A DNA stretch of 25,605 nucleotides from a virus: the IMG/VR virus record IMGVR_UViG_3300007735_000533, positions 1 through 25,605 of that record, one strand, 5' to 3'. This document shows, in pieces, positions 1 to 8,000 of the stretch. Position 1 is the stretch's first letter. The number at the start of each line of letters is the position of its first letter. A program made the translations under genes and the position numbers. The notes beneath the pieces are model-generated. The model had not been told where the DNA came from. It ran no database searches and worked only from the letters and a program-made list of their open reading frames with translations.

Positions 1-161
1 AAGGCGACATTCCAGACTGGCTCATCAAAGCATGCAAGCGTGATGGCATCACCAAAGTTTACGACAACCGTGATGGACTCAAGGAAAACGCAAAGCGTCC
101 TTGGTTCAAAGCAGTTGACGCCGACAAGGCTTACTGGCCACCACGAACACGGCAGGCCTAA
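1..161 (+). CDS. 3' end of an unidentified phage gene (truncated by left edge)
   Basis: The frame that ends with the TAA at 159-161 is open back to the left edge and encodes the last 52 or so residues of a protein. The tail is basic and aromatic-rich, with a stretch reading VYDNRDGL and then KRPWFKAVDA before a WPPR-containing end. The stop codon abuts the ATG of the helicase-like gene at 162, so it is the upstream member of the same operon. I do not recognise the family. Its place before a helicase and a primase would suit a DNA-binding or recombination protein, but that is inference from position only. Confidence 0.6.
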   Translation, partial: GDIPDWLIKACKRDGITKVYDNRDGLKENAKRPWFKAVDADKAYWPPRTRQA

Positions 162-1217
162 ATGAAACTGACCGCAGAACAAGTTTCTGCGGGCTGGGAA
201 ACAGTAGAGGGTCAGGCGAAGTCACTCCCGCCTGACTCTCAAACTGTTAGTCCACCAACCGAATACAGAATGTATGAGCCGCTTTCCGAAGCGGCTCATT
301 CTTTTGTTAGGTGGGCACAGAGTCCGCACGAAAGAATTCATTTAGGGTTGCCACAAATTGACGCAGAGATGCGTGGCATTGCCGCAGGTGAAATGTCAAT
401 GATGATTGGGTATGCGCACGGTGGCAAGACATTGCTACTACTGCACTCACTACTTGAGAATCGCGACAAGCACATTGCGATGTTCATTCCAGACGAACCA
501 CGTCAGTTAATCCTGACCAAACTTACTTGCATGTATCACGGCATTGACGCCCGAGAACTAGAGCGTCTAGTTGCGATAGATGACAAAGACACAATTGATT
601 TGCTCAGGCAAACAGCAGAAGAAAACTTTCCCAACCTCGCAGTATTCGACCAACCACTAACAGCCCTAGACATGGAACGCGCCTATAACGAGGTGTGCGA
701 TGTGTGGGGACAGATACCCGACTTGGTGGTTGTTGACTACCTAGACCTTGTGGAAGCAGGCGAGACAGTCCCCGACAAAGCGACGTTCGTTAAGTCGTTT
801 GGTCGTAGGCACGACATACCAATGCTCGTGTTGCATCAGACTTCTCGCTCATCGGGCGCTGACGGCATGAAACTAACTATGTCGTCTGGTGCGTTCGGTG
901 GTGAGCAACAAGCAACATCTGTAATCGGTGTTCGTCGCAAGAAGTATTCCATTGCAGCTGAGATGAATGAAATCATCAACAAGCTTGACAAGACTCATTC
1001 AGAGCGAGCGATGGAACGACTTGACTCTTTGCGATACGAAGCAAAGATTCACGAATACACGGTTACTGTAAGTTTGTTGAAGAACAAACGACCAGCAGGA
1101 CAACTCGTAGACGACATTGACTTTGAGTTGGACTTGGCTACTGGTAGGTTGACTCCGTTGCTTAACAATGACCTACCAGCGCAATATCTGAGGAGTATTC
1201 ATGACAGACAATTCTGA
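162..1217 (+). CDS. DnaB-C-like / RecA-fold replicative helicase ATPase
   Basis: A 351-aa protein with a RecA-type ATPase core. Visible are a DnaB-C style lead-in (GLPQIDAEMRGI, about residues 62-73), a Walker A motif GYAHGGKT at 83-90, a Walker B strand LVVVDYLDLV near 188-197, and a motif MLVLHQTS near 221-228 resembling the glutamine-sensor loop of DnaB/RecA proteins. The DnaB N-terminal primase-binding domain is absent, and only about 60 residues precede the core. The likely role is unwinding the phage replication fork; a RecA/Sak4-like recombinase role is the main alternative. The ATG directly follows the upstream stop, and the 3' end overlaps the primase gene by 17 bases, so the two are probably co-translated. 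The helicase call rests on motif order and on the primase neighbour. Confidence 0.75.
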   Translation: MKLTAEQVSAGWETVEGQAKSLPPDSQTVSPPTEYRMYEPLSEAAHSFVRWAQSPHERIHLGLPQIDAEMRGIAAGEMSMMIGYAHGGKTLLLLHSLLENRDKHIAMFIPDEPRQLILTKLTCMYHGIDARELERLVAIDDKDTIDLLRQTAEENFPNLAVFDQPLTALDMERAYNEVCDVWGQIPDLVVVDYLDLVEAGETVPDKATFVKSFGRRHDIPMLVLHQTSRSSGADGMKLTMSSGAFGGEQQATSVIGVRRKKYSIAAEMNEIINKLDKTHSERAMERLDSLRYEAKIHEYTVTVSLLKNKRPAGQLVDDIDFELDLATGRLTPLLNNDLPAQYLRSIHDRQF

Positions 1218-2082
1218 ACTGGTAAAAGATTTTGCAGCGTTGTTTGCCGGTCGCACAGACGCTTACGGTTCTTGGGAAGGTGGTTGCATCAAGCAACCAG
1301 TAACTCAGGGTTCGTTTACGAAACATCTGTGGGGGCAGGAGTACATCGGAATCTATCCGATGATGGATAACAGCACCGTTTGGTGGGGCTGTTCAGATAT
1401 TGATGTGAACGACATTGACCAAGCCCGCAACATTCAGCTCGCACTCAAACTCAAATTAATTGAGAGTTGGGTTGAGAGAACCGTCAAAGGCTTTCATGTG
1501 TGGGTGTTCGCTAGGAAACCTGTTGAAGCTCGCGTGATGCGCCGAGCCTTGCTCGCCGCACACGCCGCAGTTAAAGTTCCTGCTAAGGAAATCAATCCAA
1601 AGCAAGAGCAGGCTTCTGGCTACGGCAACTATGTTCGCCTGCCCTACCCTGGCGCTTTGTTTGAACCATGTTCGGTTCGCTACATGATAGATAGTTCCGA
1701 CAGACCTTTGTCTTTGGAAACATTTGTCAAGGAAGCAACAACCTACGCCGTCACGCAAGAAGACTTACAGCCTCTTGCTGACGCTTATGTTCCGAAAACT
1801 CCAGCACAGTTCACAGCCAAGGGCGCACCAATTCCTGTTGATGTGGCAAAAACAATATTGCATCCGTGGACATTGAAGATGTTTCTTGAAGGCCCGATGG
1901 CCGACACAGACCGTTCCAGTTGTTTAGTCAAGCTTGCCTATCGGTTTAGGTCTGACGGTATTCCAATTGAATTGGCTTACGGTTTGATTCGCACAGCCGA
2001 CATGCAATGGGGTAAGTTTTACGCAAGAGAAGACGGGGAGATGCACTTGGCAAAAATCATTGCAGATGTTTATGGCGAGTAA
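1201..2082 (+). CDS. Archaeo-eukaryotic-type primase (PrimPol-like)
   Basis: A 293-aa protein with signatures of the archaeo-eukaryotic primase superfamily. There is an acidic metal-binding motif SDID (D66 and D68) after a WWG strand, then KGFHVWVF with H99, which fits the nucleotide-binding sxH motif. A segment GYGNYVRLPYPG (about 140-151) is typical of phage and plasmid AEP primases. The C-terminal 100 residues are helical and could be a primase accessory domain. It would make primers for phage replication beside the helicase encoded just upstream. The start at 1201 is supported by a GAGGAG ribosome site five bases before the ATG, inside the end of the helicase gene. Whether it also has polymerase activity cannot be told from the sequence. 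Confidence 0.72.
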   Translation: MTDNSELVKDFAALFAGRTDAYGSWEGGCIKQPVTQGSFTKHLWGQEYIGIYPMMDNSTVWWGCSDIDVNDIDQARNIQLALKLKLIESWVERTVKGFHVWVFARKPVEARVMRRALLAAHAAVKVPAKEINPKQEQASGYGNYVRLPYPGALFEPCSVRYMIDSSDRPLSLETFVKEATTYAVTQEDLQPLADAYVPKTPAQFTAKGAPIPVDVAKTILHPWTLKMFLEGPMADTDRSSCLVKLAYRFRSDGIPIELAYGLIRTADMQWGKFYAREDGEMHLAKIIADVYGE

Positions 2083-2437
2083 ACGCAAAATGCTTAGTTG
2101 GAAACAGTTTCTTGCTGTACGACCTCTTTCAAAAGGACGCCCAAGATTTGTTAGGAAAACAGGTCATACTTATACGCCCAAAGAAACATTAAATTACGAA
2201 AAAGAAATTGCCCAACTTTACAATGGTCCCAAATTTGCCGAAGGCCCAATTTGGGTTTCTTTAACTTTTGACCAATATAAAACAACCATTCAAATCAAAG
2301 AGATGGATGCCAAATCAACTTCATCTAAATTGCGTGGCGACATTGACAACTATGCCAAAGCCATACTTGACGGACTAAATGGTGTAGCCTTTACTGACGA
2401 CAAACAAATTATGAGATTGGATTTGAGGAAAAAATGA
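2072..2437 (+). CDS. rusA: RusA-like Holliday junction resolvase
   Basis: About 121 aa with the RusA layout. An N-terminal strand leads into SKGRPRF and a YTPKETLNYEKEI helix, and the catalytic region reads GDIDNYAKAILDGLNG, then FTDDKQI. The aspartates of DIDN and DD match the acidic metal-binding residues of RusA. It should cleave four-way junctions formed during replication or recombination. The start is uncertain: the frame opens at a TTG (2060), with ATGs at 2066, 2072 and 2090. I chose 2072, which overlaps the primase stop by 11 bases; 2090 would also keep every motif. No choice has a strong ribosome site, so translational coupling to the primase gene is likely. The stop overlaps the next ATG as ATGA. 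Confidence 0.82.
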   Translation: MASKRKMLSWKQFLAVRPLSKGRPRFVRKTGHTYTPKETLNYEKEIAQLYNGPKFAEGPIWVSLTFDQYKTTIQIKEMDAKSTSSKLRGDIDNYAKAILDGLNGVAFTDDKQIMRLDLRKK

Positions 2438-2862
2438 AAGAGTCCAGATGGGATATTCCCAAACCAAACTTTCAAAAAGATTTAGAGTTCGGCAAACAGG
2501 GCGAAGAACAGGTCAAACAATTCCTGCAAGGAATTGTTAATGGTTCGTTTGAGGTCAAGTCTGACCGGTATCGCAACGGCAAGATGGTGGTTGAAACAGC
2601 CCAAAACCCCCGTAAACATGGGTGGAAGCCTTCGGGGCTTATGATAACCGAGGCAGAGTGGTGGGTCTATGTGTATACTATGAACCAAGCAATGGTGGTA
2701 GTGTCCACAGAAAGATTAAAGCGTTATATAAAAATGTTACCAAAGTCAAGAATTAGGTTGTTTGCGGAAGGCACAAATAATCCAGCGAAGGGTTATTTGT
2801 TGTCGCCAGAGGAAGTTTCACAACTCCTCTATGACCCCGCATACGACGATGTCAAAGAATGA
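2434..2862 (+). CDS. Putative PD-(D/E)XK-type nuclease
   Basis: A 142-aa protein. The first 60 residues look like the core of a PD-(D/E)XK nuclease: a helix with GEEQV (E24), then a strand SFEVKSDR giving the E-x-K pair (E40 and K42), then MVVETAQ with E54. A GLMITEAEWWVYVY segment follows, resembling the later core strand. The usual Asp before the ExK is not obvious, so the family call is moderate. A role in trimming or resolving DNA intermediates fits, as it directly follows a RusA-like gene (ATGA overlap, start at 2434). The ribosome site GAGG five bases before the ATG supports this start. The final 14 bases overlap the next gene. Confidence 0.55.
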   Translation: MKESRWDIPKPNFQKDLEFGKQGEEQVKQFLQGIVNGSFEVKSDRYRNGKMVVETAQNPRKHGWKPSGLMITEAEWWVYVYTMNQAMVVVSTERLKRYIKMLPKSRIRLFAEGTNNPAKGYLLSPEEVSQLLYDPAYDDVKE

Positions 2863-3697
2863 CATACCTCAAGACAATTACGTCTTCTCATCAACCTATT
2901 TAAGTAAACAACGCCCACAGACGGCGATGGAAGCATTAATGCTTTCTGTGTCGGACGTAATAGAAGAATCAATAGAAGAACTACAACCGCTACGCGAAGC
3001 AGTAGCGATGTGCATTGAACAACTTGACGAGCAAGACCAGTTCATTATCAACGCAGTCAACAGCGAGTTCCTGTCTTACGAACAGCTTGGTAAACGCCTT
3101 GGCGTTTCCAAACCTCACGCCTGGCGACTCAAGAACAATGCTTATGCTAAACTACAACAGCTATTAACAATGCACCCGCTAATCAGAAAGAAGGTCAGAG
3201 TGGTCAACACATGGGAACAATCAGCAAGCCAATGGGTTATGCACATTGCATCATTCGCAACAGAAGAACAAGAAGTCTCTCCTGAAAAACTACAAAGAAT
3301 AATTCACGTTGCTCGAGTTTGTCTTTTTGACCAAGACGACGTTCCTGTTTCTTTGCTGTGGACAGAGATGGGCATTGAGGCAATCCAAGAGTTGCGTATG
3401 CGCAACGCTTGGGACTCTGGCAAAATGTGTAGCTTGCTTGCATCCAAACAACATGATTATGGACATGGCAACATAACAGCCTTTGGACTTAAAGGTGTTC
3501 TTGTGCGTTTGTCCGACAAAGTAGAACGACTCATCAACCTTAAATCCAAAAAATCCAAAGCACAAAATGAATCGTTGCTTGATACGCTACGGGACATAGT
3601 TGGCTATTGTGTAATAGCTTTGATGATTAACGACGAGACATTCAATTTGGAATTAGGAGAGAATTATGCGAACGAGTCAGTTAGTGATTGGATTTGA
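2849..3697 (+). CDS. Sigma-70 region-4-like HTH fused to DUF1599/Nmad1-like domain
   Basis: A 282-aa protein with two parts. Residues about 55-107 resemble sigma-70 region 4: an EQLDEQDQFIINAV helix, then SYEQLGKRLGVSKPHAWRLKNNAYAKLQQL, a helix-turn-helix. Residues about 190-263 resemble DUF1599 (nucleotide modification associated domain 1). Visible there are KQHDYGHGN (200-208), VRLSDKVERLINL (219-231) and ESLLDTLRDIVGYCVIAL (241-258), a pattern of acidic and basic residues on helices. The family is linked by comparative genomics to phage nucleotide or base modification, not by proven chemistry that I can cite. The frame is open upstream to 2762, but most of that would lie inside the nuclease gene; I place the start at the ATG at 2849 (14-base overlap), with 2831 as the alternative. 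No strong ribosome site is seen. Function is unproven. Confidence 0.6.
   Translation: MSKNDIPQDNYVFSSTYLSKQRPQTAMEALMLSVSDVIEESIEELQPLREAVAMCIEQLDEQDQFIINAVNSEFLSYEQLGKRLGVSKPHAWRLKNNAYAKLQQLLTMHPLIRKKVRVVNTWEQSASQWVMHIASFATEEQEVSPEKLQRIIHVARVCLFDQDDVPVSLLWTEMGIEAIQELRMRNAWDSGKMCSLLASKQHDYGHGNITAFGLKGVLVRLSDKVERLINLKSKKSKAQNESLLDTLRDIVGYCVIALMINDETFNLELGENYANESVSDWI
3655..3661 (+). promoter_or_regulatory. Ribosome binding site of the 57-aa gene
   Basis: The sequence AGGAGAG lies five bases before the ATG at 3666. It is one of the clearest Shine-Dalgarno sites in the plus-strand operon. It sits inside the end of the HTH-DUF1599 gene and is the main reason to accept the following short frame as a gene. 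Confidence 0.6.
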
Positions 3698-3839
3698 GAT
3701 GCCCGTTACAGCGACAGAGATTGCAGCAATACTGGAGAAACACTATGGGCCGATTGATGTTGGTCAAGGAGTTCTTGAAAACGGTTTACAAACAAATTGT
3801 TTGTACGTTCACAACAAGAAAAAAAAGCATGCCAAATAG
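3666..3839 (+). CDS. Small protein of unknown function (57 aa)
   Basis: A 57-aa frame in a region where the competing frame would need a poor start. It has a good ribosome site (AGGAGAG, five bases upstream), overlaps the preceding gene by 32 bases, and its TAG stop at 3837-3839 overlaps the next gene's ATG by 11 bases. The protein begins with a hydrophobic strand (LVIGFEM), has a helical middle with EIAAILEKHYG, and ends in a lysine run (KKKKHAK). The mix of strand, helix and basic tail could suit a small nucleic-acid-binding or regulatory protein, but I recognise no family. Confidence 0.55.
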   Translation: MRTSQLVIGFEMPVTATEIAAILEKHYGPIDVGQGVLENGLQTNCLYVHNKKKKHAK

Positions 3840-4113
3840 TGGACCTCAAGATTGGATATATGACATTATCCCTGCCAAACAGGTTGAGGAAATAGAATCA
3901 AAAGCAAGAAGTCTTCAACAGAACCTAGACAACGGAGTCAACGTTGTACTGTCAGCAACCAACGACAGCGCCATCAAACTATGTCGGGCGTACTACGACA
4001 GCACACAAGGCAACATGCAAGCATGGTTGCATATAATGGGATTTCTGGATGCGCTTATCGGTACAATTGAAGAACACCTACAAGAAGAAGGGATAGACCC
4101 GTATGCAAAATGA
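3829..4113 (+). CDS. Small helical protein of unknown function (94 aa)
   Basis: A 94-aa, mostly helical, acidic protein. The frame is open from 3688, but the upstream 47 codons overlap the well-supported 57-aa gene in another frame and encode a biased basic sequence, so the ATG at 3829 is preferred. An AKQVEEIESKARSLQQNL stretch looks like an amphipathic helix, and a second helical half contains the segment MQAWLHIMGFLDALIGTIEEHL. The start lies within the end of the preceding gene, suggesting coupling, as only a purine-rich run precedes it. No family recognised. Confidence 0.5.
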   Translation: MPNSGPQDWIYDIIPAKQVEEIESKARSLQQNLDNGVNVVLSATNDSAIKLCRAYYDSTQGNMQAWLHIMGFLDALIGTIEEHLQEEGIDPYAK

Positions 4114-4246
4114 ACTGTCGGAAACGCAAGCAGAAACGGAACGCTACCTTCGTGACCGAGTAGAAGAATTAGAAATAACATTGGAAGCAATGCGAGCAGA
4201 GCTTCGCGTTGCACAACAAGAACTGTGGAAAAGAGAAGCACAATGA
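4103..4246 (+). CDS. Small coiled-coil protein of unknown function (47 aa)
   Basis: A 47-aa frame bridging two genes. Its ATG overlaps the end of the 94-aa gene by 11 bases and its TGA overlaps the next ATG (ATGA at 4243-4246). The product is almost entirely one charged helix with leucine spacing (ERYLRDRVEELEITLEA, then ELRVAQQELWKRE), so a short coiled coil is likely. Fit to the overlap style of its neighbours is the main support, and the codons look coding. No family recognised; an oligomerisation partner or small regulator are both possible. Confidence 0.5.
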   Translation: MQNELSETQAETERYLRDRVEELEITLEAMRAELRVAQQELWKREAQ

Positions 4247-4614
4247 GGCCAGTAATTGTTCTTTGGGATGACGCTTATTCAGAAGACGAATGGATGAGTG
4301 TTGAGCACTACAACCCCAAGCCCGAAACACCAAACATTTCTATTGGCTACATTGTTGCTTATAATAACGACTACGTTCACATCGCCTCAACAATTGACCA
4401 AGATGGCGGTAACTGCTGTGGCATCATGGCAATCCCCTACGACATGATTGTCTATGTAGCACCGCTGCAAATTTTAAGCGAAGCTAAAATTTATGGAGAC
4501 AAAGAAGAATTTGAGCGATACTTGCAAGGCAAGTTCGCTCAACGCCCCGAGGTTTACGAATTTATTGAGCCTGCGGAAATATCTTTAGAAACGAATCCCG
4601 AACCTTCTGTTTAG
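4243..4614 (+). CDS. Conserved-looking phage protein of unknown function (123 aa)
   Basis: A 123-aa protein, last gene of the plus-strand operon. The frame opens at a GTG (4225), but the ATG at 4243 forms an ATGA overlap with the preceding small gene and starts right at the ordered part (MRPVIVLWDDAYS). The first 85 residues are strand-rich: VIVLWDDAY, then SIGYIVAYNNDYVHIAST, then CCGIMAIPYDMIVYVAPL. They look like a small beta domain often seen as an unnamed protein in phage genomes. The C-terminus is helical and then acidic and proline-containing. Its last 53 bases overlap, on the opposite strand, the end of the endolysin gene. Confidence 0.65.
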   Translation: MRPVIVLWDDAYSEDEWMSVEHYNPKPETPNISIGYIVAYNNDYVHIASTIDQDGGNCCGIMAIPYDMIVYVAPLQILSEAKIYGDKEEFERYLQGKFAQRPEVYEFIEPAEISLETNPEPSV

Positions 4615-5056
4615 AATCAGCCCACAACGGGCTCAATTCCACATGCAACCAATCACCGTCTGGCGCACCATGTATTGTCGGTTTGGTGTAATTCTGCCAA
4701 GTGCCGCGAGTCCAGTTATAGCCACGACCGTGTGGCTTTGGGAAATAGTCCAACACAAGCTCAATACCTAGTTCGTCTGCGTGACGAACAAGGAAGTCCG
4801 CCATGTGTTCGGCATACTGCCTGCCGTTTCGTCTGCCCTTAGTTGGTGTCTTGCGATAACTAAGGTCTACCGCACGTCCTGTGGCGTGTACAGAGAGGCT
4901 CTCAGAGCCCCTCTTGGGCCTGTTTACAAAGGTGCCGTTGTTCCACAACGCACCTTCGCTTAAGTAAATAAGGTGCTTAACCAATTCTGTTAAACCTGGG
5001 CGTTCGCCCGCGGCGACGCCGTCCTTGTTTCCTGTATATGTTTTCTTGGCCCTCAT
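4562..5056 (-). CDS. M15-type peptidoglycan peptidase (endolysin)
   Basis: A 164-aa single-domain peptidase of the M15 (D-Ala-D-Ala carboxypeptidase / L-Ala-D-Glu endopeptidase) type. The SxHxxGxAxD motif reads SVHATGRAVD (residues 55-64), giving zinc ligands H57 and D64, and DWLHVE supplies H138 with the usual preceding acidic residue region. No signal peptide, wall-binding repeat or second catalytic domain is visible, so release to the periplasm or wall probably needs a holin. The gene follows the giant virion protein with a two-base gap (TAA TC ATG) and a GGGA upstream. It is the last gene of the structural operon. It could act as a lysis enzyme, or less likely as a virion wall-degrading enzyme. 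Its 3' end overlaps the convergent 123-aa gene. Confidence 0.85.
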   Translation of the reverse strand: MRAKKTYTGNKDGVAAGERPGLTELVKHLIYLSEGALWNNGTFVNRPKRGSESLSVHATGRAVDLSYRKTPTKGRRNGRQYAEHMADFLVRHADELGIELVLDYFPKPHGRGYNWTRGTWQNYTKPTIHGAPDGDWLHVELSPLWADSKQKVRDSFLKIFPQAQ

Positions 5057-5058
5057 GA

Positions 5059-8000
5059 TTATCCCTGTGGTTTATTGACGGCGTTATATGCTGCCAAAGC
5101 TTCTTGCATTGCTAATTTCTGTGCCGTCAGTTCACTCATTTGCATTTGAGGCGTATTTTGCCGCATTGGCAAACCCAAATAACCAAGCAAACTGTTTGGA
5201 CTAGCATCCCCAACATTGGGCGATGTGGTGGCCGATAAACGCTCTGCTTGCCCCAAAAACGGTAGAAGATTCATGAGAGCGTAACTAGCTTTGTCGCTTA
5301 CAAACTGCTTGCCACCGGGTCCAGTTTGACCATAACCAAATGCTTGCAACAATGGTTGCAAAACATTTAAGGCCGTTCCCTCTTTAGCCTCAATTGGAAC
5401 TTTACTAAATTTTTTGTTTGCAAAAAATCTTCTGTCTCCAGCAAGCTCTACTGGAAGTCTTAGTGCTGGAGTTACGTCAGCCAAGAAACGTTTAGGGTCT
5501 TGCAATCTATTTACTTCTGTCTGAATTCGCATAAAACCCAAGTCTGGCGTCATGTACCAATTACCAACTATCGGAAGTTTCCAGGCGCCAGACTCACGCA
5601 ACCAGGAAGGCACAATGTCGTTGTTTTGTTCATTGTCTTTCTCTGACATGTTTTGTCTAATTGCCCTGTAAGCCTGATAAACCCTTGGGTTGTGGTAAAC
5701 ATTTTGCAAATGCAATGGGAAGTTTCTTGAAGCAAACATCCAGAAAGGAACAATCTGCGTCATCACTTTGTCAAGATTTGATTTTGTTGAGTAGTCAATA
5801 AAATATTTTTGAACTCTTGCAGTTACGTCTAAGAAATCCCCACCGTTTGCCGCGGCGCTATAAGCATAGGTAAACCTAGAAACATAATCAGACCAATGTC
5901 CAGCCCTCTTGCTCAATTGTGGCAATTTCCAATTTGTTAATTTACTTCCAAAAGCAAGGTCTGCATTTACAGAATCATACAAACCATCTCCTGAGGCAAC
6001 AACTGCATCGCGAGCAATCAGCGCTCGGCGTGATTGCTCTGGCGACAATTTGCTAATAAATTCTTCCCACGTAATTTTATTGCCTTGAGCTATTTCCCAT
6101 TTTTTAATAACGCTCAATGCTTCTGGAATCCATTTAAAACTTTCTCCACCAGCCAAATGTACAAAAACGTTGTTGTACGCATTTCTTACATGGAAGCCAG
6201 GGCTAAGTGTTGCATATGTCTTGAAAAATTTATTGTAACTTCCAAGACTTCGTTGCATTGCTACAACAATTGCTGGGTCCTGCAATCTATGTACGTTGTT
6301 AAATATTTCAGCAACACTTTCCGGCACATAGATAGATGGAAAAGCAGAACTTAATTGAGCCCAGCCATTATCAAATTCTTCCAACACTTGCTTCATTGGC
6401 AAATTATTTGTTCCAAAATCCGCGACAATTCCTTCTGCGGCAAAATCTAAGTTCTCGGAATCAAGCAAAGCCTTAGAATAATTTGCTCGTTTTTTGTTGA
6501 GGTCCAACATTACTTTGCGCAGTTCTCGTGGGAGGAACCCAGTGGATTCTGCACCCAAATTTGCTTCAGAACGAATTTGGGCAATTAGTGCAATAGATTC
6601 ATCAATAATTTCGTTTGCTTCATCAATTTCCTGTTGCGTGGCCCCATCAGACAACTTCATCAAATTGTTAACCCTATTTTTGGATTCTTCCAATTTCTTT
6701 GTGGTGACACTAAGCGTATTTAATTGCTCGTCAATTTTTGATTTAACACCAAGTTTTGTTGCGTATTTGGCTTCAAGATTAGAAATGTTTTTAAACAAAT
6801 TTTCAATTTGTTCACTTTCGGTTTGCATTTCTGCTTGACGAATCAAATTGTCCCTAACATCTTTTGGTTGTTTGACATCATCAAACAACCGAGCGTAAGT
6901 AGCATCTGACAAACCCTCACGAGCGCCAACAACGCCAGTTGCTGGGCCTCTTAGGGAAATTGGTTCTTCGAGTATTCCCAAATTCTTTGGCACGGAAATT
7001 GCTTCATCAGCGTACTGATTTAACAAATTCAATGTTTTTTTGTATTTTGTTACTTGTTCAATATAACCTGGTCGCAGTCTTTTAATTATTTTGGAAAAAG
7101 TAAAAGCAACATCTGCCCGCAAATTAGTCATTGCGCTTATCATGTCATTCAAGTCTGCCTGTTTAGTTGCCCTAATTACTCTTAAGGCATCTAATTCTTC
7201 GCCTTGACGAATTTGAAAAATTTCTCTTGTAACAGGGTCTATGATTTCAACATTGTTTCCAGCAATTGCTGTTTGGAATTGAAAATCAATTGGCTGTAAT
7301 TGTTGCATTCGTTCAGCAACATTTAACTGAGCTTTTCTTGCTACGTCTTCTGCATAATCCGCAAAAGCAACCGTGCTTGCTGTGTCAAATTCTGTTTGCA
7401 ACATCATTTTTGCGGCACCTTCTCTACCAAACATTTCGGTAAGTTTTTCAAGCACGTAATTATCAATTTGTGCTTCCCCACCAAAAGTATCAAGAATTTG
7501 ATTGGTTACATAAAAATCAGCAGTTTTCCCATATTGGTCAACTTGAGTTTGTGCTGGTATGCCAGCAAACAATTCTTCTGCTTCGGCTCTTATCCTGTCA
7601 TAAATTGCTTTTTTTTCGTTGCCAGGTGCGGCAAAAGCGTTAAAAGCAAAACCAGATTCCTGTAGTTGTTCCTGGAATCTTGCCCTCTTTTCCATCATTG
7701 CCGGCACATCAACGGCAGCAAATCGTTTTTCTAGTTGTATTGCTTCCTCTACTAAGGAATCGTGGTAACTCAAGATATCCCTTTCTTGAGCGACCAACGG
7801 ATAAGTTTTATCAAATTCTTCAGTTAATTGTTTTTCTAACTGTTCTTTTTGACGCATATGTTTTCCATAGTCGGAATTATCCCAAATTGATTTAAGAGTT
7901 TCTCTACGCAATAAAACATCGTCTGGTATGGCCTCAATGTTTGTAATATTTAATTTTTGACCATTCCTAATTTGCCCATTAACCCAATCTTTGGCTTTGT

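Noticed and set aside
1456-1758. Minus-strand 100-codon frame opposite the primase gene
   Set aside because: The primase motifs on the plus strand explain this stretch; the reverse product is Cys/Phe-rich with no recognisable feature.
2762-2848. N-terminal extension of the HTH-DUF1599 protein
   Set aside because: It would overlap the nuclease gene by about 100 bases and encodes a basic, Cys-containing sequence unlike the rest; the ATG at 2849 fits the overlap style of the operon.
4619-4633. Inverted repeat AGCCC-ACAAC-GGGCT at the convergent junction as a two-way terminator
   Set aside because: Only five base pairs and no T-run on either side; it also lies inside the endolysin coding sequence.
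7756-7764. His-Asp-Ser in the giant protein, as in motif C of T7/N4-type single-subunit RNA polymerases
   Set aside because: It lies in a charged helical stretch (DILSYHDSLVEEA), and no R-x3-K-x6-YG motif B or motif A with correct spacing was seen. Three residues in a 3155-aa protein are expected by chance.
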